From the IMG/VR virus record IMGVR_UViG_3300036715_001483, positions 1 to 21,175 of that record: DNA of 21,175 nucleotides, one strand, 5' to 3'. A program made the position numbers and the translations under genes. Under the pieces are notes generated by a model. It ran no database searches and was not told the DNA's origin. It was given only the letters and a program-made list of their open reading frames with translations. The DNA is from a virus. Each line of letters begins with the position of its first letter. Positions within the stretch are counted from its first letter, which is position 1. This document shows, piece by piece, positions 18,741 through 21,175 of this stretch.

Positions 18741-21175
18741 TCAGCCAAAGTCTAGCAGAGTTTTTGCAGCTTCCATACGCTGAGCGTCTTGCTCTGGTGT
18801 AAGCTTTTGCTTCTTAGAGCCCGAGCTCTTCTTCGGTGCACCAGCATCATCGATGTCTAACAATGAAGCAATCTTCAAAGATTGGAAGGTCGGGACTGAC
18901 CAGTCGAGGGCATCAAAGATGTTTTGCAGCTTTTGGTCAACAAGCTTCTGCTCCATGGCAGCCATGTCAACGTCAAAATGTTTCTTGAACCACTCGGGCA
19001 AGGTCTCTGTTTCGGATGGGAAGGCAATGTTAGTAAAGCCGTATGGGTTTTCTTTCAACCACAGGATCTTGATCTTGCTACCTGAGATGATCTCAGGCTC
19101 ATCCTGAATTCCCAGCTTTTCCAAGATGAAGTTATAGTTGATAGTTGCACGGACATTGGCAGGCATCGATACCTTACCACGACCTACCTTTTCAAGGTTT
19201 TCCCATTTGACTTGATATTCCTCAAGCTCATTCACCGATACAATAGTCGAGAGGTCAAGCGGGTCGATGGTTTGATCACCTTCCAGCTTTAAGCTTGAAC
19301 GGAAGTTGATGATGACTTCATCAATCTCCTTCTTATCGCGCTTGTTGAGAATCATCATGACAACCTCCTTCAACATAGCACGAATTACTTCAGGTGTCGA
19401 GCTCAGCTTGATGTCAGAGCCCATTGTCTTCAACTCATCATCATCACCTTCCTTAACACGTTTACCTTCCTTGTCAACCACGGCCATCATGTACTTTTTC
19501 TTGGCTTGCAGGATACCGGTACGGCATACCAGCTCTCGAGCTGCCCTGATCAGCTCATCAAAGCCCGGACCGCAGTTGAAGGCGGCACGCATGAATGGTG
19601 GGAAGCTGTTGTTGATAGCTTCAGCAACATAGTCTGCCATTAAGATGGCATCATCAGCGTTGTTGACCAAGCCGGACATGGTGAAGTAGCATGAGTCGGT
19701 ATCACCATATAATGGGCCCATACCAGGCACGGTATCAATAGTGTATTCATTTTCGATCTTGTGCTCAATAGTACCGTTACGCTTGCGCTTGGTGATCTTG
19801 TGTACCTGCTTCTTCAGCTTCGGATAGTCATCCAAGCCGCACAACGTCTGTGATGCCGTGTTGATCATGTTGGTTGTGATCTGACGGCCAGTATAGGTGG
19901 TAGATGCACCAAGTCGAGGATCACCAAACCGCATGAAGGCATTCAACAGGGCACCGTACGTGCTGTTCAGCAAGACCTTGCGTACACCTTGCAGCATGTC
20001 ATAGTAGTCATACAATCGATAAGCCTCAACAACCTCAGGATCATCTTTAGCTTTACCTTCCTTGATCAGCTGATCAGCAAGCTTACCGTACTTCTTCTTC
20101 TCAGCTTGTAGCTGCTTCCGGCCTTTGAACCATGAAGACAGCACCGATGCAAGCAAGCCTTCACCTTTGCTTTGATCAAGGATTGTGCCATAGCCAGATA
20201 CGGCCCACTTTTGTGTGTTGCAGATGTCTACTAGCTCACCTGCAGTAAGCTCTACGGCTTCTGATTCACCTTCAAACAAGATCGGTACCATTGCATTCTG
20301 GTGCTCAAGGTTGTCAGGGAAGATGCGAGCATAGTAGAATGAACGCCAACCATCTTCATGGTTCAACAGCTGACCGATGATCATCTCGGGTGAGAGGTTC
20401 AGCGAACGGATAGTGCTTGGGTACAACGAGTTGATGTCACATGAGCCGATCCACTCATAGAAGCCCGGCTTAGGTGTCACAACGATAGCACCTTCAACGG
20501 GCGGGCCTTCTTCACGGACCTGACGGTCAAACACAATCTTACCTAGCTCATTATGGGCATAGTTGATGATGGCTGAGTCAATTAGCTGTACTGAACCGAA
20601 CACGGCCTCAAAGTTGACGGTAGCCATATGCACCATCTGGTTGGCCAGCTCGATGTACTTAAACTTGTCGTCCAAACGCTTGACGATTGTGACGTCGTGT
20701 GTGTTATAGGTTAGGAAGAGGATGAAGTCATTGTTGTACAGCTCTTCAAGGGTACCTGCATAATGAATCTTCGGCTCATTCAGCTCATCCATGCCAATTG
20801 AGTTCAGCGAGTAGGACTGACGTGAGGTAAGGTTGAATTTTTTGAACAAGCGCATATAGTCCAAGTGGACTCGACTGTTGAGCACAATGATCGGGTCCTT
20901 GACCTTCCCACCCTTGAAGCGTTCCATTTCGGACCAGCGTGGTGCAGGTCCGCCTTCAAATCCAAGCCGACGCAACGCATGTTTACCGAACACCATTTCG
21001 ATGCGCTTGCCGATATATGGCATGTCATAAAACTCACTGTTCCAGCCAGAAAGTACATCTATTTCATGCAAGAGGTCCAAGAAGAGCTCTAGCAATTCAG
21101 TTTCATTACGACAGAGGATTACATGGCTGAGGTTTTCAGGGAGCTGTGTGTTCCAGTCCCAGCTTTTAGGTGGGA
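18741..21175 (-). CDS. 43: Family B DNA polymerase, T4 gp43-like (N-terminal part outside window)
   Basis: The frame is open to the right edge, so 810 codons are visible and the N-terminus lies beyond; T4 gp43 has 898 residues. From the M at 21095: Exo II SGWNSEFYDMPYI (16-28), Exo III YNTHDVTIV with Y130 and D134, motif A CDINSLYPSTI (219-229, D220), motif B KVLLNSTYGALLNAF, motif C YGDTDSCYF with the two catalytic Asp, and AKKKYMMAV (KKKY motif). Both 3'-5' proofreading and polymerase sites look intact. The C-terminus KTLLDFG resembles the clamp-binding end of T4 gp43. It replicates the genome on both strands. A 72-bp gap separates it from the clamp gene. Confidence 0.97.
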   Translation of the reverse strand, partial: PPKSWDWNTQLPENLSHVILCRNETELLELFLDLLHEIDVLSGWNSEFYDMPYIGKRIEMVFGKHALRRLGFEGGPAPRWSEMERFKGGKVKDPIIVLNSRVHLDYMRLFKKFNLTSRQSYSLNSIGMDELNEPKIHYAGTLEELYNNDFILFLTYNTHDVTIVKRLDDKFKYIELANQMVHMATVNFEAVFGSVQLIDSAIINYAHNELGKIVFDRQVREEGPPVEGAIVVTPKPGFYEWIGSCDINSLYPSTIRSLNLSPEMIIGQLLNHEDGWRSFYYARIFPDNLEHQNAMVPILFEGESEAVELTAGELVDICNTQKWAVSGYGTILDQSKGEGLLASVLSSWFKGRKQLQAEKKKYGKLADQLIKEGKAKDDPEVVEAYRLYDYYDMLQGVRKVLLNSTYGALLNAFMRFGDPRLGASTTYTGRQITTNMINTASQTLCGLDDYPKLKKQVHKITKRKRNGTIEHKIENEYTIDTVPGMGPLYGDTDSCYFTMSGLVNNADDAILMADYVAEAINNSFPPFMRAAFNCGPGFDELIRAARELVCRTGILQAKKKYMMAVVDKEGKRVKEGDDDELKTMGSDIKLSSTPEVIRAMLKEVVMMILNKRDKKEIDEVIINFRSSLKLEGDQTIDPLDLSTIVSVNELEEYQVKWENLEKVGRGKVSMPANVRATINYNFILEKLGIQDEPEIISGSKIKILWLKENPYGFTNIAFPSETETLPEWFKKHFDVDMAAMEQKLVDQKLQNIFDALDWSVPTFQSLKIASLLDIDDAGAPKKSSGSKKQKLTPEQDAQRMEAAKTLLDFG

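Overview
The window looks like part of a large T4-type myovirus genome infecting a Gram-negative host. The left end (1-3345) is read on the + strand and everything from 3370 to 21175 on the - strand, with very tight packing. The assignment rests on a clustered T4-like replisome (family B DNA polymerase, sliding clamp, RNase H/FEN exonuclease, DnaB-type helicase, zinc-ribbon/TOPRIM primase), on T4 late-promoter-like TAAATA boxes in front of transcription units, and on N-termini resembling T4 capsid-targeting sequences. The Gram-negative host is inferred from an inner-membrane/lipoprotein spanin pair. No tRNA, CRISPR, IS element or integrase was seen. The host genus cannot be named from this sequence.

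+ strand, 1-3345: the 3' part of an asparagine-synthase-like gene; a hypothetical protein whose Thr/Ala/Asn tail is encoded by near-identical 9- and 15-nt repeats; a strong terminator; a cupin-fold protein; then a lysis cassette of putative holin, i-spanin (Rz) and o-spanin (Rz1, 4-nt overlap). A bidirectional hairpin at 3344-3371 separates it from the - strand genes and contains the stop codons of both convergent genes.

- strand, 12,000 down to 3370: this is the accessory and most interesting part. In transcription order it holds a ligase/nucleotidyltransferase-fold protein with a T4-like capsid-targeting N-terminus, a 306-aa protein, a 652-aa protein with many candidate prohead-protease sites, a PD-(D/E)XK exonuclease, a 144-aa protein, a 267-aa protein with another short capsid-targeting-like N-terminus, a fusion of a RimK-like ATP-grasp ligase to a retropepsin-like protease, and a divergent 2OG-Fe(II)-oxygenase-like protein. 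I infer that several of these are late proteins packaged in the capsid and injected, or act on host or virion proteins.

- strand, 21175 down to 12056: polymerase, clamp, a 189-aa protein with an internal duplication, and RNase H form one replication run ending at a terminator (16272-16297). A single putative late gene (152 aa) follows, with a perfect TATAAATA promoter and its own terminator. A fresh sigma70-like promoter with a long structured leader then drives a secreted/SAR lytic transglycosylase, whose 3' end overlaps the primase, followed by the helicase and a small 85-aa gene. The transglycosylase is the only recognisable peptidoglycan-degrading enzyme here and is probably the endolysin that works with the distant holin/spanin cassette. 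Clamp loader, recombination and terminase genes are not in the window.
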